Source: Astragalus membranaceus (Eukaryota; Streptophyta; Magnoliopsida; Fabales; Fabaceae). Taken from it: a stretch of DNA of 64,000 nt. Location of the stretch: contig CM076850.1 in the NCBI GenBank assembly GCA_039519185.1, forward strand, positions 91,819,471-91,883,470. Direction: 5' to 3'. The notes below the pieces were generated by a model. That model was given only the letters and a program-made list of their open reading frames with translations. It had not been told where the DNA came from and did not search any database. The translations under genes were made by a program, and so were the position numbers. Position 1 is the first letter of the stretch. Every line of letters begins with the position of its first letter. Positions 1-10,847 of this stretch are shown here, piece after piece.

Positions 1-237
1 CGCTTTTATGTTGAGCGCTCCATATTTCTAACACGGAAGCCAAATGAGGAGCGCTTTTGTATCGGGCGCTCCCTATAACTTGAAGAAAACTCAATGAGGA
101 GCGCTTTTTTGCTGAGCGCTCCCTATGTCTTACGCGTCCTCCACAATGAGTAGCGCTTCGTGGTTTAAGCGCTCCCTATGTCTTACGCGTCATCCACAAT
201 AAGTAGCGCTTTTTTTTGCGAGCGCTCCCTATGTCTA
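1..237. repeat. CACTA left subterminal repeat array (AGCGCT core)
   Basis: At least eight AGCGCT cores sit in inverted pairs such as GGAGCGCTTTT...GAGCGCTCCCTAT, about 20 bp apart. In En/Spm elements such repeats bind the TNPA-type protein and cluster within a few hundred bases of each end. The matching array is at the right end of this element. Confidence 0.8.
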
Positions 238-1224
238 AAATATAATTCCTTTCCTCCTTATTTTTCCTCCTTCCCGTTGAAACCTAATTTCATTGTTCAC
301 TATTCACCCACTCTCCAGCGCTGTCGTTCACTGTTCACTCACTCTCATCGCCTCCCCTTCGCCGCCGTTAACAGCGCTGTCGACCAAGCAACGACGCCTA
401 GCTCCCTCCCCAGTTCACTCGTTCTCGTTTGCTGCTACGGTTTCTCGTTGAACGTCGCGCGCCTCCCTCCTCTGTTCGCTCACTCTCATCGCCTCCTCTT
501 CGCCGCCGTCAACAGCGTCGTCGACCAAGCCAACGACGCCTCCTCCCCAGTTCACTCACTCTGTCTCGTTTGCTGCTTCTGTTTCTCCTTGCTGTCCTTG
601 CCGCACCTTGCCAACGACGCCCCTTGCCGCACGACGCCCCTTGACCAAACCAAGCCAACGACGCCCCTTGCCGCACCTTCGCGCCTAGCTCGTCCTCCCT
701 TGCTGTCTCGTAAGTTACTCTTAGCTTTCACATTATTTTGATAATTTTTCTTTTATTTTCTGAGTGCAACTGTAATGTGTGCAAACTGCAATGTGGTTTT
801 TGTGATTGAGGGCTGGGGATGTTAGCATTTTCTGGTTTTAAAAACATTTTACTAGTCATTGTTTTTGTTTGTTGTGATTGGGGGATATGAGTTTATAGTA
901 AATATGCAATATAATATCTATTTCTGTCATGTTTGCATTACAAAATCGTGTACTGCAGTTTTTTTTATATTAATATGTATCGTACATCAGATGAGAAGCT
1001 AGGCCGAGATGCTCACCAAATTGAGAAGCTAAATTACTTATTTTAAAAGTTTTCATAATTTGTGTATTTGTGTGCTTTGTATTGATAGAATGTTTTTTTT
1101 GCTTGGATATTGGTATATAAAAGTTGAAATTAGTATTTGAATTTAGTATATATCTAAGTATTTGAATTTTGATACATGTTTGTTCATATTAGGAAGTTAT
1201 CTTAGACGATAATATTGGTTAAAT
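238..1224 (+). other. Leader and probable 5' UTR of the CACTA transposase, with an internal tandem duplication
   Basis: A C/T-rich stretch holds an imperfect tandem duplication of about 145 bp (roughly 325-470 and 472-620) containing the shared string TCGCCGCCGT. A good splice donor (CTCGTAAGTT) lies at about 706-715, followed by AT-rich, intron-like sequence up to the transposase ATG. Open frames here are low-complexity and I do not take them as genes. Confidence 0.5.
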
Positions 1225-3723
1225 ATGGATCGAAAGTGGATGTCTGCAAATCGTTTTTCGAAGAAATATGTCGATGGAGTAGAATATTTTGTTAACTTTG
1301 CTGTTCGACGATTGGGAACTTCTATGAATATCAAATGTCCATGTTTACAGTGTTGTTATGTAAACTCAGTTACCGCAGTTGAGCTTGCAGGACATTTAAG
1401 GGCCTACGGGATCGATCAAAGTTATACTTGTTGGACAATGCACGGTGAGGAAAGAGGTGAATCTTCGAATATGAATAATAATTCCGAGAGATGTGCGCCG
1501 GTTGACACCGAAAAATATAGATTTGATGGCGACCAACTTGAAGAGATGACAAAGGCGGTTGAAGATGATCTTAATGATTCCCCTCAAAAGTTTGAGAAGT
1601 TGATAACCGATGCAGAGACACCTTTGTATGCGGGTTGTACTGAGTTCACAAAATTATTGGCGGTGATAAAGTTGTATAACTTGAAAACTTGCCACGGATG
1701 GACGGATAAGAGCTTTACTGAATTACTCGCACTATTGAAAGATATGTTGCCGAAGGATAATGTGCTCCCTTCTCGGACGTATGATGCAAGACAAATGTTA
1801 GGGTCAATTGGCTTGAATTATGAGAAGATACACGCTTGTCCCAATGACTGCATATTATTTCAGAATGAACATTCCTTGTTAAAGTCGTGTCCTAAATGTA
1901 ATGCATCGCGGTATAAGAAGAAAGAATCTGCTCCAGAAAAGGTGTTGTGGTATTTTCCTATAATTCCTAGATTTAGGCGCATGTACCGTAATTCAGAAGA
2001 TGCAAAACACTTGACTTGGCATGAGGATGAAGGGATTAAAGATGGCTTGCTACGACATCCGGCGGATTCTCCGCAATGGAAAAAAATTGATATTGATTAT
2101 CCTGATTTCGGGGAGGAACCAAGAAATCTTCGACTTGCATTATCTGCTGATGGATTTAACCCACACGGTATACAGAGTAGCTCTCACAGTACATGGCCCG
2201 TGATTTTGGCGGTTTATAACTTACCTCCATGGCTTTGTATGAAACGCAAGTATATGATGTTGTCTTTGTTAATTTCTGGGCCTAAACAACCGGGAAATGA
2301 TATTGATGTATACTTGGCTCCTTTGATTGAAGACTTGAAGCTAATGTGGGAGACTGGCGTAGAGGTGTATGATGGGTTCAGAGAAGAGAGTTTCACCCTA
2401 AGGGCTATGATTTTTGGCACAATTAATGACTTTCCAGCATATGGCAATTTATCTGGTTACAGTAACAAAGGTCAGTGTGCCTGCCCTATATGTGAAGATA
2501 ATACAGATTGGATGTGGTTGGAACATGGTAAGAAGAATATCTACCTTGGTCATCGTAGATTTTTGCTTCCAACTCATCAATATCGACTGTGGAGAAAGGC
2601 ATTCAATGGGAATTCAGAAACCCGCAAAGCCCCCCCACCTTTGACAGGTGAACAACTTTTTGAAAAGGTGAAAGATTTGAACATTAAATTTGGGAAGCCT
2701 TTTGCAGGAGAGCTTGCCAAACGAGGGTGGAAGAAAAAGTCGATTTTCTTTGAGTTGCCATACTGGAAGTCATTACATGTAAGACATTTCATTGATGTGA
2801 TGCATGTTGAAAAAAATGTCTTCGAAAGTGTCATTGGTACCTTACTCAATATGCCAGGAAAGACTAAAGATACCATCAATGCAAGGTTGGACTTAGTTAG
2901 TATGGGGTTGAGACCCGAATTGGGTCCGATAAAGAAGGGTACACGTACATATCTACCTCCGGCAGCTTATACTCTATCTAAGAAGGAGAAAATCATCTTT
3001 TGTAAGTTTCTTCATGAAGTTAAAGTTCCAGAGGGGTACTCTTCAAATGTTACAAACCTTGTATCGATGAAAGACCTCAAGTTGAAGTCTCTAAAGTCCC
3101 ATGATTGTCATGTTCTCATGGAGAATTTGTTACCCATTGGTATACGATCCATTTTGCCCAACAAAGTGCGTCAGGCCATAACTAATCTTTGTTTCTTCTT
3201 TAAGGCGATTTGTAGTAGAGTGATTGACCCTGGAAAGTTGCCAGCGTTGCAAAGATCAATTACTGTCACATTATGTGAACTTGAGATGTTTTTCCCACCT
3301 TCATTCTTTGACATAATGATTCATCTAACAGTTCATCTGGTTAGAGAGACACAATTGTGTGGCCCATGTTACATGAGATGGATGTACCCTTTTGAACGTT
3401 ACATGAAAATATTAAAAGGATATGTTAAAAACCGATCACGACCTGAGGGTTGTATTGCTGAGCGCTACATAGTCGAAGAAGCTATTGAGTTCTGCACCGA
3501 CTATCTATCTAGTGTTGAATATTCTGTGGGGCTACCAAGAGAGCGTCACACAAGAAGCGTTTGTAAAGGAATGACAGGAAGCAAACTAGTGATGGTCCAA
3601 GGAGGATTCTGGAGCAAGCACACTTATATGTTCTGCACAATGACAGTGAGGTTGATTCATATGTTGCAACGCATATGGACATGCTTAAGAGTGATTACCC
3701 AAGTAAAGGTGAAGTTTGGCTAA
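1225..3723 (+). CDS. TNP2-like CACTA transposase, N-terminal and catalytic part (frameshifted)
   Basis: The ATG-initiated 832-aa frame starts with a transposase-associated domain (about residues 1-75: MDRKWMSANRFSKKYVDG, with CPCLQC and a WTMHGE end). The Transposase_21 core follows (about 140-560, with ADGFNPHG, CPICE and IDVMHVEKNV) and then a DUF4218-type domain (about 630-770, PFERYMKILKGYV). This is the standard plant CACTA transposase, which binds and cuts the ends in the nucleus. The last 40 or so residues are out of frame: loss of about one C near 3597 (GTCCAAGG in place of an expected GTCCCAAGG) shifts the frame, and the true continuation is the overlapping frame ending at 4499. This copy therefore cannot make a full protein unless the indel is a sequencing error. 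Confidence 0.88.
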   Translation: MDRKWMSANRFSKKYVDGVEYFVNFAVRRLGTSMNIKCPCLQCCYVNSVTAVELAGHLRAYGIDQSYTCWTMHGEERGESSNMNNNSERCAPVDTEKYRFDGDQLEEMTKAVEDDLNDSPQKFEKLITDAETPLYAGCTEFTKLLAVIKLYNLKTCHGWTDKSFTELLALLKDMLPKDNVLPSRTYDARQMLGSIGLNYEKIHACPNDCILFQNEHSLLKSCPKCNASRYKKKESAPEKVLWYFPIIPRFRRMYRNSEDAKHLTWHEDEGIKDGLLRHPADSPQWKKIDIDYPDFGEEPRNLRLALSADGFNPHGIQSSSHSTWPVILAVYNLPPWLCMKRKYMMLSLLISGPKQPGNDIDVYLAPLIEDLKLMWETGVEVYDGFREESFTLRAMIFGTINDFPAYGNLSGYSNKGQCACPICEDNTDWMWLEHGKKNIYLGHRRFLLPTHQYRLWRKAFNGNSETRKAPPPLTGEQLFEKVKDLNIKFGKPFAGELAKRGWKKKSIFFELPYWKSLHVRHFIDVMHVEKNVFESVIGTLLNMPGKTKDTINARLDLVSMGLRPELGPIKKGTRTYLPPAAYTLSKKEKIIFCKFLHEVKVPEGYSSNVTNLVSMKDLKLKSLKSHDCHVLMENLLPIGIRSILPNKVRQAITNLCFFFKAICSRVIDPGKLPALQRSITVTLCELEMFFPPSFFDIMIHLTVHLVRETQLCGPCYMRWMYPFERYMKILKGYVKNRSRPEGCIAERYIVEEAIEFCTDYLSSVEYSVGLPRERHTRSVCKGMTGSKLVMVQGGFWSKHTYMFCTMTVRLIHMLQRIWTCLRVITQVKVKFG

Positions 3724-4499
3724 GAAAAGAACACAATAGGAGTTTCATAGTGTGGCTAAGAAATCACATTTCTTTAGAGTTTGCTTCGAATCCTACCTTG
3801 ATTTCTGATAGATTGAGATGGTTAGCAAAAGGTCCAAATATACATGTTTTCTCTTTCACCAGCTATTTACAAAACGGGTACACATTCTATACAAAAAACC
3901 AAGATGATCAGAGTAAAATGCAAAATAGTGGGGTGACTCTTGTAGCTCAATCTATGCATACATCAAGTGCCAAAGACAAAAATCCCATTTATGCGAATAT
4001 GTCATACTTTGGAGTCATTGAACAAATATGGGAGTTGGATTACAATATTTTTCGTGAGCCTGTGTTTCAATGTAAGTGGGCTGACAATAATAATGGTGTA
4101 CAGATTGATGAGTCGGGGTTCATGCGAGTGAATTTCAACAAGTCAGGGTATAAAGATGAGCCTTTTATTTTAGCCTCGCAAGCTCAACAAGTGTTTTATG
4201 TCACTGATCCAGTTGATATCAATTGGTCCATTGTTCTATTGACAAACAAAAAACTATTGGTTAATGATATTGGTGATAAAGCACCCGAAGATGTTGATAT
4301 TGAGGATGATCCTTTCTTTGGGACATCACAACCAATACTAGGGGAAACTACTTCAAAAGAGGATGTTGTGTATATTAGAAAAGATCATAGTGATGGAATC
4401 ACGCTTCGTCGAAAACAAAGTACCAAGAAGCGAAAAGAAAAATATCATAGGAATAAACAAATTGTAAATAAAACTGTATTGAGGAAAAGGAAAAGGTAA
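3675..4499 (+). CDS. TNP2-like CACTA transposase, C-terminal part (DUF4216-like), after the frameshift
   Basis: This frame continues the transposase. Read back from the annotated start, it carries the expected YVLHNDSEVDSYVATHMDM stretch from about 3600 on. A DUF4216-type domain follows (GVIEQIWELDYN, then FKCKW-like FQCKWADNN, ending in DPVDINWSIVLL). The tail is basic (KRKEKYHRNK ... RKRKR) and looks like a nuclear localisation signal. The ATG at 3675 is internal and probably not a real start. The fragment belongs to the same polypeptide as the upstream frame. Confidence 0.8.
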   Translation: MDMLKSDYPSKGEVWLRKEHNRSFIVWLRNHISLEFASNPTLISDRLRWLAKGPNIHVFSFTSYLQNGYTFYTKNQDDQSKMQNSGVTLVAQSMHTSSAKDKNPIYANMSYFGVIEQIWELDYNIFREPVFQCKWADNNNGVQIDESGFMRVNFNKSGYKDEPFILASQAQQVFYVTDPVDINWSIVLLTNKKLLVNDIGDKAPEDVDIEDDPFFGTSQPILGETTSKEDVVYIRKDHSDGITLRRKQSTKKRKEKYHRNKQIVNKTVLRKRKR

Positions 4500-5699
4500 T
4501 CTAACTTACTTTTAGACTTATTTTGCTTGTCTCTTCTTTATTCATCTTCAAATTGTATATATTAAGTTACTTTTTCATTAATATATCGCAGATCAGATGA
4601 CATTGCATAGCCATGATAGTGGGCATGATAGTGCTGATGCGAGTGATCATGAGCCCCCAAAAAAGGCCACTCGCCGTGGAATGACCGTAAAAAAGAATAT
4701 CATCAACCGACAAAGTAAAGGACTTCCAAAACTTCCGGTAAGATATATACTAATTAACTAAATTTATAACTTAGTTTAAACTATTTGTTATCTAATTTAC
4801 GTAAGTAATAATGTAGGTCCAATGGAATGTTAAAGGCCAACCAATTGGTCGAAATGGTAAACAGTTGAGTACTTTCATTGGTACTAAAGTGAAGCAAACG
4901 GTACCGATTACAATCAATACATGGAATGATAAACGTAATCTCGCTTTGGAAAGACTCAAAGAGGAGCTATGGTGTATGATTCAGGTATATAATTTTGAAT
5001 ATATATAGTTATCTTCTTATATAATTATGTAACCATATATTGATAATATTTTCATTGTTGTGTGTAAGCAGACTTATTTTGATGTTGATGAGTCTCGGAA
5101 AGGATTCTGTCTTATGAAAGCTGGAAAGTTACATAGGAAGTTCAGAACTACTCTAAAGAATAAATGGATGACAGATGATGAAGGGAACCTCTTACACCAT
5201 CCCCCACCACTATATAGTGAGATTATAAATCAGGAGGATTGGAATGTCTTTATAACCAAACGCACCGAAGATGAAGACTTCTTGGTTTGTACAATTACCT
5301 TTTAACTTAACTATATTTGACAATTATTATGCATTAATTAATGTATATTTATGTGTCTATACAGACATTATGCAATGAAAATCGAGAGAGAGCAAAAAGT
5401 CCTGATTACCCTTATAGAGGCGGTGTTAAGGGTTATCAAGACATTGAAGAAATAACGGTAAGGACAACATCCTTTATTTCAACTTTTACTATTATTAATC
5501 AATCTTTTGATATATTTATTAACAATTGGTAAATTTTAACAGCTAGTGGAGGTGGGGAAAGATCCAACTGAAGAATCCGTTGACCGGCATGTTTTGTGGC
5601 TAGAAGCCCGAGTAAGCAAAGATGGTGTGATTAAAGATCCAAAAATGAAAGAGGTGTCTCAAAGAATTGTAAGTACGATAAAATTAAAATTGTTTCGTA

Positions 5700-5781
5700 A
5701 TTTTGATTATAGTTATAATGTCTAATAATGTTTAATACTTATTTTGATTATAGTTATAATGTCTAATAATGTTTAATACTT
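5700..5781. repeat. Perfect 41-bp tandem duplication at an intron 3' end
   Basis: Two identical 41-bp copies (5700-5740 and 5741-5781), each starting ATTTTGATTATAG and ending TTTAATACTT, abut directly. The second copy runs straight into the exon coding for EYSGRVRGIG, where the intron's acceptor should be. The duplication appears to have replaced the normal polypyrimidine/AG. Confidence 0.85.
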
Positions 5782-6807
5782 GAAGAGTATTCGGGTCGTG
5801 TGAGGGGTATTGGATTTGGTGTTACTCCGACATCTTTTTGGGGTCCAAATAGGCCTAAAAAAAAGAAACTAAAGAAAGACAGTTGGAGCAATTGGTGTTC
5901 AAGCTAATGGATGAAGTTGCCGATTTAAGAGATAGAGTTGGACCAAGGATTGATCAACCATCCCCTAAGCTAGATAGCTTCAGAGATAGTTGTACCATTG
6001 CGTCTAATGAGGTATTTATCTTTAAATTCTCTTTTCTTTGTACATATTACATCAATTTATTCATATTCTAATTTTTGTTTATCATTGATTTAGGGTAACA
6101 ATAATGATTGTAAACTATATATATCAAACCCTCCTAAATTAGTTGCAAGGGGTTTAATTTGTAATGAACTGGGCACCTTATTGCACAATCTACCCATTCC
6201 CGAAAATCATGTAAGAGTCAGAGTTGACGTTGCAATTGTGGGAGATGCAAACTTGCCTGTACCAGTAAACAGTATAGGGATCATGACTGTGGATGATGCA
6301 ATTGGTACTTTTGTGGCATGGCCAGTAAACCTCATTAATGTAAGTGACAGTATATTTGTTAGTAATTTATTAACAAATATATTTATTTCCAACTATACTT
6401 GTTACTAAATAGTTGTTTTTTCAAAAATATAGGTATCTCAACGGACAAAATCTAAAGTTAGTGGGAATGTTGAAAGATCTCAACCTTCTAATGCTGGCAA
6501 GTCAAAAGTTAGTGGGAATGTTGGCAAATCTAAAGCTTCTGGGAAAGAGATTGAATCCCGACATTCCCAGTCTATTGCTGGCAGATCTTCTAGCAATGCC
6601 ATGGACTTTATCAGTTACTTAAAAATTCATGCGTTAAACCACTTGGATAGTGACGCCATGATCGAGGCATTTATGGATAGAGGGATTTTTGGAGAGGAGC
6701 AAGTGTTAACTTTGAATCAAGAGGAACTCAAGGCGGTATATGATCATGAGTGGGCAAGTGCGACTAGTATTAGAGCATATATCAGGTACTTATCTATTGA
6801 TGTTTTT

Positions 6808-6842
6808 ATTGTTGTTATTATTATTATTATTATTATTATTTT
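6808..6842. repeat. TTA microsatellite in a CACTA intron
   Basis: A short run of TTA/ATT trinucleotides lies in the intron between the exons ending at 6785 and starting at 6867. Confidence 0.8.
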
Positions 6843-7639
6843 AATTTGTATACATTTTTATTAAAGGTATTTGTACTATGAGATATTGGTCCCAACGGAA
6901 CAAACACAAAGATATGTGTTCATATGCCCTGAGACTACTTTTCTACTTAACATCCCTCTGGATAAAACAATGCCACAAGACTATATAGACAAGTGCAAGG
7001 AACAAATGGAAAGAAACAAGGTAGAAGTGAAAGCCAATATCGATCGACGCTTGGCGCTATCGCATGAATTAAACTGTGATTCTTTGTTTTTTGCACCCAT
7101 AAACTTAGGGTGAGTGATTTAATCTATATCAGTAGTATATAATATGTATTTGTGAAATAATCCTTGTTATTAATTTGATTATTCAAAAATTTTATAGGAA
7201 TCATTGGATATTGTTGGTGATTGATCCCAAAAAAGACCTGATTTGCTATTTGGATTCACTGCTGGGACATTACAACAACTACCCCAAGTTGGTGGGAGTA
7301 TTTAATAGGTTTGTTATTAGATCCTTTGCATATTTCATATTTTAGTTTATCTATGTATTTCGATTAATATAGTTATATATATATATATATATATATATGA
7401 TGTTGTTTCAGTGCTTTAGCAACTTATTGGGGATTGCGTAATGTCAGGACTTCGTACAGAAAATCAACATCTTCTACAAAATGGAAAGCAATAAGAGTAA
7501 GTTTATAATTAATATTCTTATGCATATGTTATTTAATTAAACAAAAAAAGCTCACCCTTCACTATCAAACACTTCCATTGCTGAGACAGTTGCTGCAGCA
7601 TCACTGGAGTCACATTTTTCTCGGTGGATTCTATTTGGA

Positions 7640-8443
7640 CGAGCTGGATCAGTCCTCCATTGTCATCCTTGGAGCTCTCCTACTGTTCTCTCTTCGTAGT
7701 ATCATTTCTTACCTTGAAATTTGTAATATGACTTCTACTATTTTGTTTAAGTTATTTTCCATGTTTTGCAAGCTCAATATGAGCTAAATACTCATAGTTG
7801 AGATGCTGGATCTGATGTAGCTAAATTACTATGTGATTAATGAAGTATGTTCAATGTTATGCATTTTATCTTGTGTGTGAAAATATTTCCATTTTAGAGT
7901 AGGAATGGTCCGCCTATTCTAAATAGCATTTATAAATTCAGAGATGGTTTGTAAATTTATCTCGCAAGGTAATATGGGTAGTGAACATTAACGAGAGATC
8001 TTGATGTTCCTTGCTTAACCCTAGAGATAGGAGGGCATAACCCATAAGGTGAACACTGCCGGTGCTCAAGCAGCCTAGGAGGTACTTCTTTAGGGTTTAG
8101 AGATAAACTCTTGCAAGGAAACCTAGTGTGAAGTATTCGAGAGAATAACGTCTTATTGCTGCAGCACCTAATGCTGCAACATTGAACGTACCCTTAATCA
8201 CATTTTAATGAAGCTACTGAAGTGAATGCATCTTGACTTGTTCTCATCACTGATTTCCATTACCCTTTACTTTTTACTACTGTTTATGTTGCCCAAAACT
8301 TGTGTGTCATTTACTTTCCTCACTAAATTGTTAATCAAATTAAACTCTCGTTATTTAGCATAATTCCTCGTGGGAACGATCTCACTTACTCTATATTACT
8401 TGTTGACAGTGTATACTTGCACTATCTACGTTTTCACGCAACA
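7640..8443 (+). repeat. Diverged 5' LTR-like block of the nested element
   Basis: It shares ordered short blocks with the 3' LTR: CTAGAGATAGG...CATAAGG, then GGGAACGATCTCACTTA, ATTACTTGTTG, GTGTATACTTGCAC and a CGCAACA end. Overall similarity is low. It is shorter than the 1483-bp 3' LTR, so it is probably 5'-truncated or comes from a related subfamily. At 8158-8185 the repeated GCTGCAGCA / GCTGCAAC looks like a decayed version of the CGCTACAGCG cluster found at the same place in the 3' LTR. Confidence 0.5.
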
Positions 8444-8900
8444 GGCACCCCAAGAATTCTAACAAAATTGTTATGTTTATTTTCTATGCAGGAAATTAGG
8501 ACAAACGCTGTAGCGGTTGCTTATAACAACGACGCTGTAGCGCTTGTCTTAAATCAGGGCTGGGCGAGGTCAAACAAAAAAATAAAAAGATCTTGCTTAG
8601 GATGAGCTGGCACTGTACCCCCATCCCTAGCCTGACAAGCACGTGCACCTACTCACCTGCCATTGTCAAATCAACAGTTTCATCTTCTCTCTCCCACTTC
8701 ACTCACAAAACCGTAACTTTAATATCCACAACTCCCCACGCCACCATTTTCTTTTCTCTTTCTCTTTCCTTAATCTCTGAAACTGCTCGCAACCGTTACA
8801 CTCACCACTCATAACTTCCATTCCTTCTTCTTCCTTCGTCCCAACACACACTAACGTTTCCAAAAAACCCAGAAAAAAATACGTAAACTCTTAACCAACC

Positions 8901-10847
8901 ATGACCAAAAAGCAAGCCGCACTCAAACGATCTGGTAAGGGAGCTACTAAGAAACCAGAACCCTCAAATCCTACGAAAAACACCATGTCTAAAGCAACTC
9001 AGGATCCTCAGAGATTTTGGAAGATGGATTTCATAGCTGAAAGAGGATTCAAGACAGAAAGTGCTCCTGATGCGTTTTCAACCGCTGTCACAGCGTTGGG
9101 ATGGGAGAGCTTTATTAAGCATCGCAAAGATTACATGACGTCCTTGGTACTAGAGTTCTATTCTGGCATTGAAGAACCTAAGGAGGGAAAACCTCAAACC
9201 CATTCACTGGTGAGAGGAGAAACTGTAAACTTCAACTCCAGAACAATCAATGATATCTTCCATCTGGGCTATCATGGAAAAGCACTGGAAACTAAAGTTC
9301 TGAACTGGGGAGACGAAGAGATGGAAGCTGTTAGAAGAAGGATTTGTGTGGAAGGATCAACTTGGGACAAATTTGGAGCTGAATACAAAATTAAAAAAGC
9401 CTATCTGTGTGAAGAAGCGAATCTGTGGTGTAGTTTCATCAAACATTCCCTACTGCCTACATCTCACACAACATTTGTGGAGAAAGAAAGACTCATCGTA
9501 ATTGATGCTATAATGGCTGGAGAAAGGATAGACGTGGGAAGATTGATATCCAGAGAGATAGAGAAGTGCAGAGTTAAAAAGGGAGGTAACTTATATTTTC
9601 CTTGTTTAATTACTGAGTTGTGTTTGGAGGCTGATGTAGAAGTAGAAATGAAAGAAGAAAGAAGATCCCCTCTTGGGGCATTTCCTTGCATCTTCAAAGT
9701 TAAGCAGAAACCTGCCGCTGCAGCGTCGTATGACTCTCAAGCGCTACAGCGCTTAGAGCTGAAGCAGCAGGTCCTCTGCAAATTTGTGAAAGAAAAATTT
9801 GACTGGGAAAAAGCATTGTATGCTCAAATATCCAAAGGAAAAACATCAATTCCCCCTCCTCAATTCCCTGATTGGCTGCTGGAAGAAGAGCCAATTAAAA
9901 AGCAAGAGAAAAAGAGAGTTAAGGCAGAAAAGAAAAAGGTTGTGGCTAGTCCATCAAAGAAAGCAAAGGCTAGTCCAGCAAAGAAAACAAAGCCTAGCCC
10001 AGTCAAGAAAGTGCAAAAAGCTGTAGTAGAGGAGGAAAGCCTGGATTCTGATGACATTGAGAACATTAGTGAGGAGGATGAAGAAGAAACAATTGCAGTT
10101 ATGAAAGAGATGGAAAAGCAAGATGATGAAGAATCATCAGGAGAGGAAAGTGAGTCTGAAGAAGAAACTGAGAGTGAGGAAGAGGAACAAGCTGAAGAAA
10201 TACAATGTGATCCAACCCCAAGCCCAAAGAAACAAAAAACCCCACCTTCCAAACCAACCCCCACTGCCAAAACAACCAATCCACCATCAACCCCCACCTC
10301 CATCCCTGAACCAACCAAACCAACACCCAAGAAAACACCTGCCAAGCAAGTAACACCAAAGAAGCCTGAACCAAAGCAACCAGCAACAAAAGAAAAACCC
10401 ACTGAGCAGCTCAAGAAAATTTATCAGTCATACATAAAGCCTAGAAGAAACCCAGGTGTCAAACTAGCTGAGTATCCAGAAGAAGGTATTCAGCCAGTAG
10501 GTGCTGCAGCAACTATGTCTGCAGTACCTAGTGACCCATTGCCTGAGGTGAATCTCACAGAGGAGGAATCTGAAAAAGAGGCTGCTGAGGAGCTGGTGAA
10601 TATGCAGGATGAAACAGAGCCAGTGCTGGAAGAACAGGAGGAAGAAGAGGAGCCAGAGCAAACAGAAGAGGAAGAAGCAGAGCAGGAATCAGACGCTGCA
10701 GCAGCAGCAGTTCAAAATGTAAGCGCTACAGCGCCACCAACCGCTGTAGCGGCTGAAAGCCCTGCTCCACCTCAGCCAAAGAAGAAGAAGGCAGCAAAAG
10801 GAGCCCCAGCACCTTCAAGAGCCAGTAAGAGGCTCAAGAAGGCCTAA
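8901..10847 (+). CDS. Retroelement-encoded protein with a 'putative plant transposon protein' (Transposase_32-like) domain
   Basis: 648 aa. Residues 1-30 are basic. A globular region (about 35-260) opens with RFWKMDFIAERGF and contains FNSRTINDIFHLG and VEKERLIVIDAIMAGERID. This matches the style of the domain annotated in legume genomes as a putative plant transposon protein (Transposase_32), whose biochemical role is unknown. From about 330 the chain is disordered and charged: repeated SPAKKTKPSPVKK-type units, long Glu/Asp tracts, Pro/Thr/Lys repeats and a basic end (SRASKRLKKA), suggesting nuclear targeting or nucleic-acid or histone binding. The ATG at 8901 follows a leader and is the first in a good context. 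No stops interrupt the frame, unusual in this decayed area. It could act as a Gag-like protein; that is inference. Confidence 0.72.
   Translation: MTKKQAALKRSGKGATKKPEPSNPTKNTMSKATQDPQRFWKMDFIAERGFKTESAPDAFSTAVTALGWESFIKHRKDYMTSLVLEFYSGIEEPKEGKPQTHSLVRGETVNFNSRTINDIFHLGYHGKALETKVLNWGDEEMEAVRRRICVEGSTWDKFGAEYKIKKAYLCEEANLWCSFIKHSLLPTSHTTFVEKERLIVIDAIMAGERIDVGRLISREIEKCRVKKGGNLYFPCLITELCLEADVEVEMKEERRSPLGAFPCIFKVKQKPAAAASYDSQALQRLELKQQVLCKFVKEKFDWEKALYAQISKGKTSIPPPQFPDWLLEEEPIKKQEKKRVKAEKKKVVASPSKKAKASPAKKTKPSPVKKVQKAVVEEESLDSDDIENISEEDEEETIAVMKEMEKQDDEESSGEESESEEETESEEEEQAEEIQCDPTPSPKKQKTPPSKPTPTAKTTNPPSTPTSIPEPTKPTPKKTPAKQVTPKKPEPKQPATKEKPTEQLKKIYQSYIKPRRNPGVKLAEYPEEGIQPVGAAATMSAVPSDPLPEVNLTEEESEKEAAEELVNMQDETEPVLEEQEEEEEPEQTEEEEAEQESDAAAAAVQNVSATAPPTAVAAESPAPPQPKKKKAAKGAPAPSRASKRLKKA

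Noticed and set aside
1..240. Regularly spaced short repeats resembling a CRISPR array
   Set aside because: Repeats are 6-12 bp AGCGCT cores in alternating orientation at transposon ends in a plant genome; they match CACTA subterminal repeats.
178..741. 187-codon open frame on the plus strand
   Set aside because: Low-complexity Ser/Leu/Pro/Ala content from a C/T-rich tandem duplication; starts inside the CACTA subterminal array and ends at a splice donor. No domain.
9860..10414. 184-codon minus-strand frame opposite the 648-aa ORF
   Set aside because: Mirror of the Glu/Lys/Pro-rich disordered region; Ser/Gly/Val-rich by composition only.
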